DNA of 64,000 nucleotides from assembly GCA_910584595.1 (NCBI GenBank), contig CAJUBQ010000007.1, positions 27,491-91,490 of the forward strand, given 5' to 3'. The position numbers were made by a program, and so were the translations under genes. Shown piece by piece: positions 8,254 to 16,612 of the stretch (positions are counted from its first letter, which is position 1; each line of letters opens with the position of its first letter). Source of the stretch: an uncultured Eubacterium sp. (GTDB lineage: Bacteria > Bacillota > Clostridia > Lachnospirales > Lachnospiraceae). The notes below the pieces were generated by a model. It had not been told where the DNA came from. It was given only the letters and a program-made list of their open reading frames with translations, and ran no database searches.

Positions 8254-9447
8254 CTATTTTGTATACAATATATCATCTTGCAGCAATTGCAGCATTTTAG
8301 AAATACGATTTTGATAATTATGATTTAATTTTACTTTCTTATATCCATTTTCAGCAATTTTACATCTCTGTTCTTCATGTTCTAAATAATAGGACACCTT
8401 TTCATCCAATTCTTGTCTGCTTTCAAATACGACCAAATCCTTATCCGGTTCAAAATACATCTCCAGCTCAGGCTGATAATTAGTGATTAAAAATCCGCCC
8501 GCTCCAAGCACATCCCAGACTCTAAGCGGTATCCCGCTCTTAATATTAGGAATTGTAAAGTTCAGATTAATTTTACTGCCATAAAACACCTTTGGCATCT
8601 GTGTCCAATAGTCTACCGATCCCCTGTAATCAATCTTCACAAGATCATGCGTATTACTGTTTGTATAAATCGAAACCTGATGTTTTTTTACCAGTTCTAA
8701 TAAATAACTGCACCTTTGTTCTTTCGCAACCTTAAATCCAAGCACAGTTGTTGCAAATATTAATCTTAAATCTGAAAAAGACCGTTTTGATTTTTCCAAA
8801 CGGTAATGCCTTTCCAGCTGCATACATATATCGTCTGTCAGCAGTCTCTCCAACAAATTTCCTCCGCTGACATTCATCTGCGCCTCCATCGCACAATCCA
8901 GATATCCCTGCAGATAAGGAGGAAATGTAGGTATTAAACTGTCATATGCATTTCTTTCATACAAACTCCCTACAAAAGCTATTTCATTTTCATATAATTT
9001 TAAATCCTTTGCATTTTTTATAATATGATCGATACGGTTTGTATCCACTGCCAAAGGCAAGTGCCAAATATGTTCTACTCCAAGCTCTTTAAAAAACAAA
9101 TAGCTGCTTTTATCAAACAGAAAAATATAATTACAGTCATTAAATACCGATTCGTGGTACATACTGATTAACGGACTATCACAAGACCAGGACACATACG
9201 GGATGCCAAACTGTTCACAGGCATCCGATATCACACCAAAATAATTGATCGTAAATACAAAATCATACGATTTTTCCCTCATCATTTTTAACAGCCTGAA
9301 CGTAAGCTCCTCATCTTCATCATACGACGGCAAATGCTGCTCTATAAAATCTATTTCAAATCCAAACATCCGAAACGTCTGATATACATCCAGATAATTA
9401 TACGCTCTCCATTTATACATTAAGATTCTTTTATTCTGAATTTCCAT
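8254..9447 (-). CDS. CgeB-type glycosyltransferase (DUF3880 plus GT1-like domain)
   Basis: A 397-residue cytoplasmic protein of the CgeB/glycosyltransferase type, a group often encoded beside flagellin genes in Clostridia. The N-terminal half has the Rossmann-like acceptor part with SWSCDSPLISMYHESVFND, and the C-terminal half has the donor part with GIPLRVWDVLGAGGFLITNY and the usual EPDKDLVVFESRQEL segment. I start at the ATG at 9445-9447, because GGAGGG lies 5 bases upstream; the frame is open 21 codons further up without a site. It lies 76 bases downstream of a similar gene, so the two probably act on the same substrate. The sugar is unknown. Confidence 0.75.
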   Translation of the reverse strand: MEIQNKRILMYKWRAYNYLDVYQTFRMFGFEIDFIEQHLPSYDEDEELTFRLLKMMREKSYDFVFTINYFGVISDACEQFGIPYVSWSCDSPLISMYHESVFNDCNYIFLFDKSSYLFFKELGVEHIWHLPLAVDTNRIDHIIKNAKDLKLYENEIAFVGSLYERNAYDSLIPTFPPYLQGYLDCAMEAQMNVSGGNLLERLLTDDICMQLERHYRLEKSKRSFSDLRLIFATTVLGFKVAKEQRCSYLLELVKKHQVSIYTNSNTHDLVKIDYRGSVDYWTQMPKVFYGSKINLNFTIPNIKSGIPLRVWDVLGAGGFLITNYQPELEMYFEPDKDLVVFESRQELDEKVSYYLEHEEQRCKIAENGYKKVKLNHNYQNRISKMLQLLQDDILYTK

Positions 9448-9523
9448 ATTTCCCTCCAACTGAAAATCACTTTCCCTTCCATCCATCATACATTGAAACG
9501 CAGCCATCACACATTCTCTTAAA

Positions 9524-10690
9524 TTATAATAAATGCAGGTCTTTCAGCCTGTTTTTCCACATGTGATGCTCTTTTGCGGTCTGATATCCACAGTCTGCCA
9601 TCGTTTGTGCACCGTTCACGTTTGACAACAGGTCTTTCACTGCCTCGCCAAGCTCTTTCAAATTTTGTAAAGAAAACATTCTCAATTGATTGCCATCCGC
9701 AAACTGTTCCTGCATATATTCTGAAGAATCGCTTACAACTGCTGCCCCTGCCAACATTCCATTAAAAATACGGTCATGCGCTCCCCTCTTAAACCATGTC
9801 ATAGTATTTAAGACCACCTTACTCTCATTCATCAACTCTAGAATCTGCATAGGAAGCAATGTTCCTCCATAAATTAAATTAGGACTTTCCCATTCACATC
9901 GATCCCATCCCAAGCCAAATACAGTCACTTGAATCCCACAATCCGTCAATGTGCGAATCATCTGCTCACGATAAAAAGAAACTGCAAGCGAATCCAAAAA
10001 ACGCAGTTCCGTAATCATGTCTCCAAGCTGCTCATCATTAAATTTTAAATTAATTTCTCCTAAACACTGTTCTATAACATATTCGGTTGTACACTCAGGA
10101 TTTTCTATCAATCTCTCTAATACACTTTTCACAAATGCAAACGCATCAAACTCTTGTATCCTCCCAAGATCAGGAATCAATCCTTCTGCTGCATATCTTG
10201 ACAAACCGCCTGCATACAATACATCAATTTTACGCTCTGCAACAGGTATTTTTTGTTCACGCTCCTTATGTATCTCAATTCCGGCATGTGGAAAAAATTG
10301 CACCTGCTTAATATTCGTATAAAATCGTTTCACATAATTCACATGATTTTTATCCATACAAAGCAATACCATTTGATCCGGGGCCGTATCTAAAGCTGTT
10401 TTATAGTGAAACGGATGATCCATCATAATATTATAAAATGGTATATGATATTGATCCCAGATATTTTTCCCATCTTCAAATTGCAGATGCAGACCTATAT
10501 TATTCAGCGAAATCACCGCCGTTACCGGCTTTAGCATAAAAGCTTTTAACCGTACCATTTCATCTTCTATTTGAGCAGCATTCACTACGAGACATTCCGC
10601 ATTTGCTTCTGTAAAGAGTTTCACAAATTCATCCGTATATAAATCCAAAGTGTGAATAAGTCCTCTAAAAAAAATATATCTTTTTTTCAT
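9524..10690 (-). CDS. CgeB-like glycosyltransferase
   Basis: A 388-residue protein with the same overall plan as its downstream neighbour. The N-terminal domain contains YNIMMDHPFHYKTALD, which recalls the acceptor domain of CgeB-like enzymes. The C-terminal GT1-like domain has NESKVVLNTMTWFKRGAHDR and MLAGAAVVSDSSEYMQEQF. AAGGAG lies 6 bases before the ATG at 10688-10690. It is transcribed divergently from the short flagellin gene, with 119 bases between, so flagellin is a plausible acceptor. This link is inference. Confidence 0.7.
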   Translation of the reverse strand: MKKRYIFFRGLIHTLDLYTDEFVKLFTEANAECLVVNAAQIEDEMVRLKAFMLKPVTAVISLNNIGLHLQFEDGKNIWDQYHIPFYNIMMDHPFHYKTALDTAPDQMVLLCMDKNHVNYVKRFYTNIKQVQFFPHAGIEIHKEREQKIPVAERKIDVLYAGGLSRYAAEGLIPDLGRIQEFDAFAFVKSVLERLIENPECTTEYVIEQCLGEINLKFNDEQLGDMITELRFLDSLAVSFYREQMIRTLTDCGIQVTVFGLGWDRCEWESPNLIYGGTLLPMQILELMNESKVVLNTMTWFKRGAHDRIFNGMLAGAAVVSDSSEYMQEQFADGNQLRMFSLQNLKELGEAVKDLLSNVNGAQTMADCGYQTAKEHHMWKNRLKDLHLL

Positions 10691-10731
10691 TTTGCGCTCC
10701 TTTTCTGATAAAATATAATTCCACGAATAAA

Positions 10732-10760
10732 TTGACAAATCCATATTTACACACTATAGT
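10732..10760 (+). promoter_or_regulatory. sigma-A promoter for the flagellin-like gene
   Basis: TTGACA (10732-10737), 17 bases, TATAGT (10755-10760), 50 bases before the ATG. No CCGATA-type box is visible, unlike the promoters at 5051 and 6054. Confidence 0.75.
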
Positions 10761-10809
10761 ATAAATATAGAAAACAATTTTCTAACAATAACGAAAGGGG
10801 GACGACATT

Positions 10810-11589
10810 ATGAGCGGTATTTCTGGTATCAGCAGTTATTCATCCTATAACCCTTACAGCCAGATTGCCAGCGGCAATAAGCTGCCATCCGCAGCAAACG
10901 GAGCTGCCGAACTGACAATTGCTGAAAAGCAGGATGCGCAGATCAGAGGTTACAATGCCGGAACGAACAACCTTCAGTCCGGAAAAGACGTACTGAATAT
11001 TACAGATGCAGCTTTAGGCGGTGTTACCGACTATCTGCAAAGAATACGAGAACTGGCGCTGCAGGCTTCCAACACAGCAACCGTAACCGATTCTGACCGC
11101 CGCAATATTCAGCACGAAGTCGATCAGCTGAAACAGGGAATTCAGGACATTGCTTCTCAGACACAGTACAACACCTTAAATTTACTGGACGGCAGTTTCA
11201 GTGACGGCCTGCAGATTGCATCTGATTCCAATGGCAATTCTGTCACGATCAATAATTCCGTAAACTCAACACTGGATGCACTGGGTATTGCAGATTTTGA
11301 TGTTACGAAAAATTTTGATCTGAAAGCGATCGACAATGCACTGGAAAAAGTGAACGATCAGCGCAGCCAGGCCGGTGCCCAGTCAAACCGACTGGATCAC
11401 GCGATCAACTATAACTCCTACGCTTCTTTCAATACGCTTGCAGCACGAAGCCGTCTGACGGATACAGATTATCCACAGGCAATATCTGAACTGAAAAAAC
11501 AACAGACATTGCAGACTTATGCATTTATGATGCAGAAAAAGAAAATGGAAGCGGAAGCACGCAAAATGCAGAATTTTTGGATTAACTAG
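10810..11589 (+). CDS. short atypical flagellin
   Basis: A 259-residue flagellin-family protein. Residues 15-115 match the conserved N-terminal D0/D1 coil (LTIAEKQDAQIRGYNAGTNN and YLQRIRELALQASNT), followed by a small variable part and a C-terminal D1 helix (NALEKVNDQRSQAGAQSNRL). The ends are unusual. It starts MSGISGISSYSSYNPYSQ instead of the usual MxIxxN form. The C-terminus reads QTYAFMMQKKKMEAEARKMQ instead of the classic ending in LLQ. GAAAGGGGG precedes the ATG. A minor or structural flagellin, or a flagellin-like secreted protein, are both possible. Confidence 0.8.
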   Translation: MSGISGISSYSSYNPYSQIASGNKLPSAANGAAELTIAEKQDAQIRGYNAGTNNLQSGKDVLNITDAALGGVTDYLQRIRELALQASNTATVTDSDRRNIQHEVDQLKQGIQDIASQTQYNTLNLLDGSFSDGLQIASDSNGNSVTINNSVNSTLDALGIADFDVTKNFDLKAIDNALEKVNDQRSQAGAQSNRLDHAINYNSYASFNTLAARSRLTDTDYPQAISELKKQQTLQTYAFMMQKKKMEAEARKMQNFWIN

Positions 11590-11620
11590 TACATCGTACT
11601 ACTAATTACGAAGCCTTTCA

Positions 11621-11651
11621 CCCCAGCCAAACAGCAAGTGTTTCGCTGGGG
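11621..11651. repeat. hairpin after the flagellin-like gene
   Basis: CCCCAGC/GCTGGGG with inner AAACA/TGTTT pairing, 32 bases after the stop. It is a strong stem with no clear T-run. It probably protects or ends the flagellin mRNA. Confidence 0.5.
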
Positions 11652-11667
11652 AATTAACAAACAGGAA

Positions 11668-12351
11668 TCATATGTTAAAACACTTTACATTCTCCTCTAA
11701 TACATGATATCTCTGCATCATTACCCATACTCGCAATAATCTTTCCGATAAAAATCCAAAAATTCTCTTTTGATAATCATCATATTCACGCAGATCCGTA
11801 CGTTTGTCCACTTCAAATAAAATATCAAACAACCATACACAATAGGCATCCAATATATCCTTTTTTGTAATGATAATATTACCAAGGGAAATCAGATTGG
11901 AAGATAATGACCACAAAAACGCTGTTTCATATTGCGGATAACGTTCCTTAATGACTTCATGGCAGCATTCCAAATCTTTCTGCATATGTTTATCACAATA
12001 ATGCTCATATTCATTCAAATATCTGGACATAGAGCTATTCGGCAGGATCATGTCATATTGCTCCATTTTCTCCTGGATATATGCCTTCGTCAAAATCTTC
12101 TCATCATGTACAAGATAGCGCCTGTAATGGCATAAGCCAATAATATCACAACTGATATTTTTCCACATCCAATACAGTCCTGTCAGCTCACAATAGTTCG
12201 CATTTCTGTGCGAAATGTTTTGTCCTGTATGATCTGTCAAATATCCAAGATCTTCTTTTCCTTCTCTCCCTACCTGCAGCGGTAGATAGATTTCTTCCGT
12301 AGCAATATTATGAAAATGTTTATGCGCCGCAACAAATATTTTAATATCCAT
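11668..12351 (-). CDS. DUF4422 glycosyltransferase-like protein
   Basis: A 227-residue protein of the DUF4422 family, which is found in polysaccharide and glycoprotein loci and treated as a glycosyltransferase family. Typical motifs are the start MDIKIFVAAHKHF, NYCELTGLYWMWKN, IGLCHYRRYL and YDMILPNS. I start at the ATG at 12349-12351, since the family begins at this point and AAAGG lies upstream; an ATG 8 codons earlier has no site. It faces the flagellin-like gene, and its stop codon is 16 bases from the flagellin hairpin. Confidence 0.75.
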   Translation of the reverse strand: MDIKIFVAAHKHFHNIATEEIYLPLQVGREGKEDLGYLTDHTGQNISHRNANYCELTGLYWMWKNISCDIIGLCHYRRYLVHDEKILTKAYIQEKMEQYDMILPNSSMSRYLNEYEHYCDKHMQKDLECCHEVIKERYPQYETAFLWSLSSNLISLGNIIITKKDILDAYCVWLFDILFEVDKRTDLREYDDYQKRIFGFLSERLLRVWVMMQRYHVLEENVKCFNI

Positions 12352-12397
12352 AATATTTTTAGCCTTTCTTTTCATAATTTATACTGCACACCAGTTA

Positions 12398-12478
12398 AAT
12401 TTACAGTATCCCCGACTACAGACCGCCAACCGGCAACTTTTCGAGGTTGCGTTACTGTAAATTCTGGCGTTCTGTAGT
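12398..12478. ncRNA. interleaved inverted repeats (pseudoknot-like element)
   Basis: Two inverted repeats interlock. AATTTACAGTA (12398-12408) pairs perfectly with 12453-12463. The 14-mer at 12415-12428 (ACTACAGACCGCCA) pairs with 12465-12478 with one mismatch. Between them GCAAC/GTTGC (12433-12450) forms a small hairpin. The order A-B-A'-B' is that of a pseudoknot. It lies alone between two genes. It could be a small structured RNA, an mRNA 3' element or a mobile repeat. Confidence 0.4.
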
Positions 12479-12496
12479 ATAACCATAAAACAATCA

Positions 12497-12524
12497 AGCG
12501 ATGTCTCATATTTGGGACACCGCT
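12497..12524 (-). terminator. terminator after the methyltransferase-like gene
   Basis: On the minus strand AGCGGTGTC pairs with GACATCGCT (one mismatch), followed by TGATTGTTTTA. It starts immediately after the stop codon of the gene at 12525. Confidence 0.6.
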
Positions 12525-12983
12525 TTATCTATTGCAATATGCTAATGCAAAAGTCCGCTCCTCCAGCTTCATTTCCTGACACGGATACCGTTGTATAAAA
12601 TAATTTAAAAAGAACTCCTCATCCGCATCAAACAAAATCATTGATGTATGCTTACAAAAATCATCTATAACAGAAAAAGCGCTGCTTTTTGACATGCACA
12701 ACATCACTCCTAAATCATATTTTCTGTCCGGCAGATTTTTCATATCATAAATGTTATCGTAGACAATTTGATAAATCGGTAATTCTATATATGGATATAA
12801 GTCTACTCCATCTAATCGTATATTCTGAGATATCCTGCAATTCATCGCCTGCCGCGATAAAGCCCCCATTCGTTTCAGCATCATTCCAAAATCCAGCACA
12901 CTGGACGGCTGAAGCTGCCGAATCACTTCAAAATAAACATAAATATCATTTTCATCTGTGACTGCCTGTTGAAATAACTTCAT
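12525..12983 (-). CDS. small methyltransferase-like protein
   Basis: A 152-residue protein of unknown function. The segment PSSVLDFGMMLKRMGALSRQ resembles the glycine-rich loop of a class I SAM methyltransferase, and DLGVMLCM plus MILFDADEEFF could be later strands of that fold. The key GxGxG pattern is degenerate, so binding of SAM is uncertain. I start at the ATG at 12981-12983, because GGGGAG lies 9 bases upstream; a TTG 8 codons earlier is an alternative. It lies 36 bases after the GT2-TPR gene and is probably in its operon. Confidence 0.5.
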   Translation of the reverse strand: MKLFQQAVTDENDIYVYFEVIRQLQPSSVLDFGMMLKRMGALSRQAMNCRISQNIRLDGVDLYPYIELPIYQIVYDNIYDMKNLPDRKYDLGVMLCMSKSSAFSVIDDFCKHTSMILFDADEEFFLNYFIQRYPCQEMKLEERTFALAYCNR

Positions 12984-13019
12984 TGCCCGTTTCTCCCCAT
13001 CATACAATGATTGCAGCTG

Positions 13020-14072
13020 TCATCCTTTGATTTTTTTGTACCTTTTTTGCGCCGGTTCGTAATCTCCGCAGCAGCGGTACATTTCCAATGCTCTTGCCGT
13101 ATTTCCGGTACACTCATAAATAACCCCTGCATTATAAAGCGCAAGATAACTATTTACTCCTTTCATACGGCTCTCTTTCTGTCTGGAAGCTTTTAAAAAT
13201 TCCTCTATCGCACGTTCAAACATTTCATTGTTCATGTAAATAAGCCCCATTAAAAACTGAAAATCCGCGCTTTTTCCAAATTCTTCATAGACGCCTTCCA
13301 GTCCAAGCGCCTGATCTGCCTTCCCGCTATTCAGCAGCGCATACCCATAACTCTCCACTGCATCTATCACATACTCCAGCTTTGGATCCAAATCAAAAGA
13401 AAGCGCCTCTGAAAAAAAGTCACTTGCCCGCTCATAGTCATTTATCATATAATAACTCTTACCAAGCTGCGATAAAATATATGGATCCGGGCCATTTTCC
13501 TTCAATGTCTCCTCTAACAGCTGAATATTGCGCCTCGCTTTTTCGATCCGCTGCGGTTCCGATAATAAATATCCGGAATGCTCCATAATAATTGTTGTAT
13601 CATAAACCGGATACAAATTACCATCTTTTGCTACCAGCTGTTCATGAATCTTTCCTTCATAACAATAATACCTTCGATCAAACAGACGGTTAATATATTC
13701 CCTGCTCTCTCTTATTTCATGATCTTGTCTGATGAAATTCACCCGTTGCACCCGTCCAACAGCTTTTGGATGTTTCGCGATCTGTTGTTTCAACTTCTCT
13801 ATCTCGATCCTTCTTACATATTCATCACTGTCAACCACAAATACCATATTATTTTTCGCCTTTGATACTGCAAAGTTCTTTGCCTTTGCAAAATCACCGC
13901 ACCATTCAAACTCATAAATACAATCTGTGTAACGCTGCGCCATCTGCAGCGTCCCATCCTCAGATCCCGTATCTGCTACTACTATCTCAAAACCATAACC
14001 GGAAATCTGCTCTAAACAGCGTTCCAGATTTTCTTTTTCATTTTTTGTAATAATACATACCGACAGCATCAT
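13020..14072 (-). CDS. GT2 glycosyltransferase with TPR repeats
   Basis: A 350-residue two-domain protein. Residues 1-200 form a family 2 glycosyltransferase (SVCIITKNEKENLERCLEQI, VVADTGSEDGT, and VVDSDEYVR as the DxD-type site). The rest is tetratricopeptide repeats (YILSQLGKSYYMINDYERA and similar), likely for binding a protein partner. This architecture is common in SunS- and flagellin-type protein glycosylation. The ATG at 14070-14072 has GAGG upstream; an ATG 6 codons before it lacks a site. Its place in the flagellin island supports a protein-glycosylation role. Confidence 0.8.
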   Translation of the reverse strand: MMLSVCIITKNEKENLERCLEQISGYGFEIVVADTGSEDGTLQMAQRYTDCIYEFEWCGDFAKAKNFAVSKAKNNMVFVVDSDEYVRRIEIEKLKQQIAKHPKAVGRVQRVNFIRQDHEIRESREYINRLFDRRYYCYEGKIHEQLVAKDGNLYPVYDTTIIMEHSGYLLSEPQRIEKARRNIQLLEETLKENGPDPYILSQLGKSYYMINDYERASDFFSEALSFDLDPKLEYVIDAVESYGYALLNSGKADQALGLEGVYEEFGKSADFQFLMGLIYMNNEMFERAIEEFLKASRQKESRMKGVNSYLALYNAGVIYECTGNTARALEMYRCCGDYEPAQKRYKKIKG

Positions 14073-14133
14073 ACATTCCTCACCGTTCATATGATTTGCA
14101 GATTTTAAATCCGTCGTAACTTTATCAGATTAT

Positions 14134-14688
14134 TTATTTACAGTTCCTTATCTCTGAAAAATCGATCTCAAAATCATCATAGATTCCAACTGGTATAGTA
14201 TCCGAAAATGTATATTCTTCCACTTCATCATTCTCAAAATTATAAACCGTAATACGGTCTTTTTCATAATCAACAATCCAATATTCCAGAACACCCGCAG
14301 ATCTATACTGAAACAATTTTATATAATAATCCATTCGTTTGCTTGATGGCGATACAATCTCAATAATCCAATCAGGAGCTCCTTTACAACCCTTATCTGT
14401 TATCTTGTCTTTATCGCAAATCACGGATATATCCGGTTCTACATAATTTGCATGATCCTTGTTCAAAAATACTGCAAATGGAGATGGGAACACTTCACAC
14501 TCTCCACTATTTTTTCGAATATACAAATTGATTTCTGTATTGATATAATTTAACAATCTTTGATGCTTCGTACTTGGAGGAGCCATATCATAAATCAAAC
14601 CATCGATCAGCTCTGCTCTCTGCCCGTCCGGTAATGCATAAATATCTTCGATTGTATGATATGCCGATTCCCTTGCCAATGCATCCAT
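14134..14688 (-). CDS. Uma2-family (DUF820) nuclease-like protein
   Basis: A 184-residue Uma2/DUF820 protein, a PD-(D/E)XK-fold family of unknown biological role. Visible family motifs are ELIDGLIYDMAPPSTKHQ (about 27-44), the catalytic-type Asp in YVEPDISVICDK, and PDWIIEIVSPSSKRMDYYIK with Glu and the later Lys. YWIVDYEKDRITVY closes the core. All putative active-site residues seem present. It has its own promoter (14738-14766) and lies at the edge of the disturbed 14-20 kb region, so it may be part of mobile or defence DNA. Confidence 0.85.
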   Translation of the reverse strand: MDALARESAYHTIEDIYALPDGQRAELIDGLIYDMAPPSTKHQRLLNYINTEINLYIRKNSGECEVFPSPFAVFLNKDHANYVEPDISVICDKDKITDKGCKGAPDWIIEIVSPSSKRMDYYIKLFQYRSAGVLEYWIVDYEKDRITVYNFENDEVEEYTFSDTIPVGIYDDFEIDFSEIRNCK

Positions 14689-14737
14689 TTTGTCACCAAA
14701 TGTTCTTTCCTTTTTATAATGATACTAACTGATATAA

Positions 14738-14766
14738 ATTATATCTCAATATATCTATAGAATCAA
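14738..14766 (-). promoter_or_regulatory. sigma-A promoter for the Uma2 gene
   Basis: On the minus strand TTGATT (14761-14766), 17 bases, TATAAT (14738-14743), 50 bases before the ATG. Confidence 0.65.
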
Positions 14767-14788
14767 TCAGAAATTTCTTTCCGTATCC

Positions 14789-14817
14789 TTTACTCTTTTC
14801 AGATCATCCGCTATAAT
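14789..14817 (+). promoter_or_regulatory. sigma-A promoter for the AAA ATPase gene
   Basis: TTTACT (14789-14794), 17 bases, TATAAT (14812-14817), about 100 bases before the ATG. It is back to back with the Uma2 promoter. Confidence 0.6.
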
Positions 14818-14915
14818 ATGTAAAACAGATATATTTTCGATTGGAATATTTGAATCAGCCATGTTTTATACCAAATCAGCATACTCCGCTGTTTTAAGAA
14901 AGGAGCCAAATAAGA

Positions 14916-16517
14916 ATGAGACGTTACTTTAATACAGAAGGCATCTGTGAACCTTCTTCTCACTACATGGTTCAGCTGGATACACGACTGGACAAAATAA
15001 AACGTGCTTATGTCGACCGTGGAAAATACTTAACTATCAGCCGCGGCAGGCAATATGGAAAAACAACAACGCTCAAAGCATTAATAAAATATTTATCGCC
15101 CGACTATCTGGTCTTATTTTTAGATTTTCAGATGCTTAGTTCCGAATCTTTCCGCAATGAGTCTGTATTTTCCATAGCTTTTGCCGAACTTTTACAAAAG
15201 GCTCTGCAAAATAGCCACCTGACGCAAAGTGAGAAATGTGCACAGCCCATCGGTCAATTCTTTTCATTCACTCAAATGAACGCAACCATCAGTTTGAGAG
15301 AGTTGTTTTCCCACATAAGCTTACTATGCAAAACAACACCTCTCCCCATCGTCTTAATTATTGATGAAGCAGACAACGCTTCAAACAACCATGTATTTAT
15401 TGATTTCCTTTCTATGTTACGGGGATACTATCTGGACCGTGAAAACAGCCCCATTTTCCACTCAGTAATTTTAGCCGGGGTATACGATATTAAAAATTTA
15501 AAATTAAAACTGCGTCCTGAAGAAGAACACCAATATAACAGCCCTTGGAACATTGCCGCCAAATTCAACATAAATATGAATTTTACAACAAAGGAAATCG
15601 CTGCTATGCTGCAGGAATATGAAACAGACTGCCATACAGGCATGGACGTTCCAGCTGTTGCGAAAGAAATCTTTCTATATACCTGCGGCTACCCATATCT
15701 GGTATCCGCCATATGTAAAATACTCGATGAAGACTTGCCAGAACTAGAACCAGATTTTAGCAGCAAATGTATTTGGAAAAAAGAAGGCGTCACCCAAGCC
15801 GTACATCATCTTTTAAAAGAAGATATTCCTCTGCTCGCAAGTATGGCTAAACAATTAGATTCTTACGCTGAGCTCCATACTATGACAGAAGAAATATTGT
15901 ACGAAGGAAAGCAAATTGCCTACAGCCAAATGGAAAAATCTGTCAACCTTGGAACCATGTTTGGTTTTTTTAAAGAAAACAACGGACACGTTGCCATCGC
16001 AAACCGTATTTTTGAAATGGCTCTGCTCAATATGTTTGCCGCAAAAGAGGCTGTCAGCAATGAAGCATACCGATATGGCCAGCGTGATAAAAACCAATTT
16101 ATTCAATATGGCCAACTGAATATGCGGCTTATTTTAGAGAAATTCATAGAACATTTTACAGATATTTATGGAAATAATGATGAGAAATTTATAGAAAAAT
16201 ATGGTAGAAAATTTTTTCTTCTTTATTTAAAGCCCATTATAAATGGCACTGGAAATTACTATATTGAAGCTCAAACAAGAGATATGTGCAGAACAGATGT
16301 GATAATAGATTATAGGGGAATACAATATGTCATTGAATTGAAAATCTGGCATGGTAATGCATATCATCAACGCGGCGAACAACAGCTTGCTGAATATTTA
16401 GATTATTTTCATCTTCAAACAGGATATCTGCTGAGTTTTAATTTTAATCAAAAGAAAAATCCAGGTATCAAAGAAATTCATCTGGATGACAGAACAATTA
16501 TAGAAGCAGTTGTTTAA
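14916..16517 (+). CDS. AAA-like ATPase with C-terminal PD-(D/E)XK-like domain
   Basis: A 533-residue protein. The N-terminal P-loop domain has Walker A GRQYGKTTT (about residues 44-52) and Walker B VLIIDEAD (about 148-155). The middle is helical. The C-terminal part (from about 420) has DVIIDYRGIQYVIELKIWHG, the D...ExK signature of a PD-(D/E)XK nuclease-like domain. Such proteins are very common in gut Clostridia and Bacteroidetes; their function is not established. AAAGGAG precedes the ATG, a promoter lies at 14789, and a strong terminator follows. It appears intact, unlike its relative on the other strand. Confidence 0.8.
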   Translation: MRRYFNTEGICEPSSHYMVQLDTRLDKIKRAYVDRGKYLTISRGRQYGKTTTLKALIKYLSPDYLVLFLDFQMLSSESFRNESVFSIAFAELLQKALQNSHLTQSEKCAQPIGQFFSFTQMNATISLRELFSHISLLCKTTPLPIVLIIDEADNASNNHVFIDFLSMLRGYYLDRENSPIFHSVILAGVYDIKNLKLKLRPEEEHQYNSPWNIAAKFNINMNFTTKEIAAMLQEYETDCHTGMDVPAVAKEIFLYTCGYPYLVSAICKILDEDLPELEPDFSSKCIWKKEGVTQAVHHLLKEDIPLLASMAKQLDSYAELHTMTEEILYEGKQIAYSQMEKSVNLGTMFGFFKENNGHVAIANRIFEMALLNMFAAKEAVSNEAYRYGQRDKNQFIQYGQLNMRLILEKFIEHFTDIYGNNDEKFIEKYGRKFFLLYLKPIINGTGNYYIEAQTRDMCRTDVIIDYRGIQYVIELKIWHGNAYHQRGEQQLAEYLDYFHLQTGYLLSFNFNQKKNPGIKEIHLDDRTIIEAVV

Positions 16518-16540
16518 ACTCCAGACAGCATCCACATCAT
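16515..16540. repeat. 26-bp direct repeat, copy 1 (copy 2 at 16897-16922)
   Basis: The same 26 bases occur at 16515-16540, over the stop codon of the ATPase gene, and at 16897-16922 inside the neighbouring ATPase pseudogene. In the pseudogene they encode the family motif DVDAVWSL on the minus strand. Copy 1 is therefore probably a scrap of another such gene, or the trace of a recombination. Confidence 0.8.
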
Positions 16541-16558
16541 AATAGCGCTTTACACAAC

Positions 16559-16607
16559 GAAAAAATCACTGCAACCCGGTAAACATAAGGGATACAGCGA
16601 TTTTTTC
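16559..16607 (+). terminator. terminator after the AAA ATPase gene (possibly bidirectional)
   Basis: GAAAAAATC (16559-16567) pairs with GATTTTTTC (16599-16607), and inner ACTG/CAG and CCC/GGG extend the stem. Runs of A and T on both sides allow use from both strands. Confidence 0.8.
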
Positions 16608-16612
16608 TTTTG

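Noticed and set aside
12398..12478. Possible integron attC site
   Set aside because: Interlocked repeats recall attC, but the R and L box core sequences (GTTRRRY/RYYYAAC) are not placed correctly and no integrase or cassette array is present.
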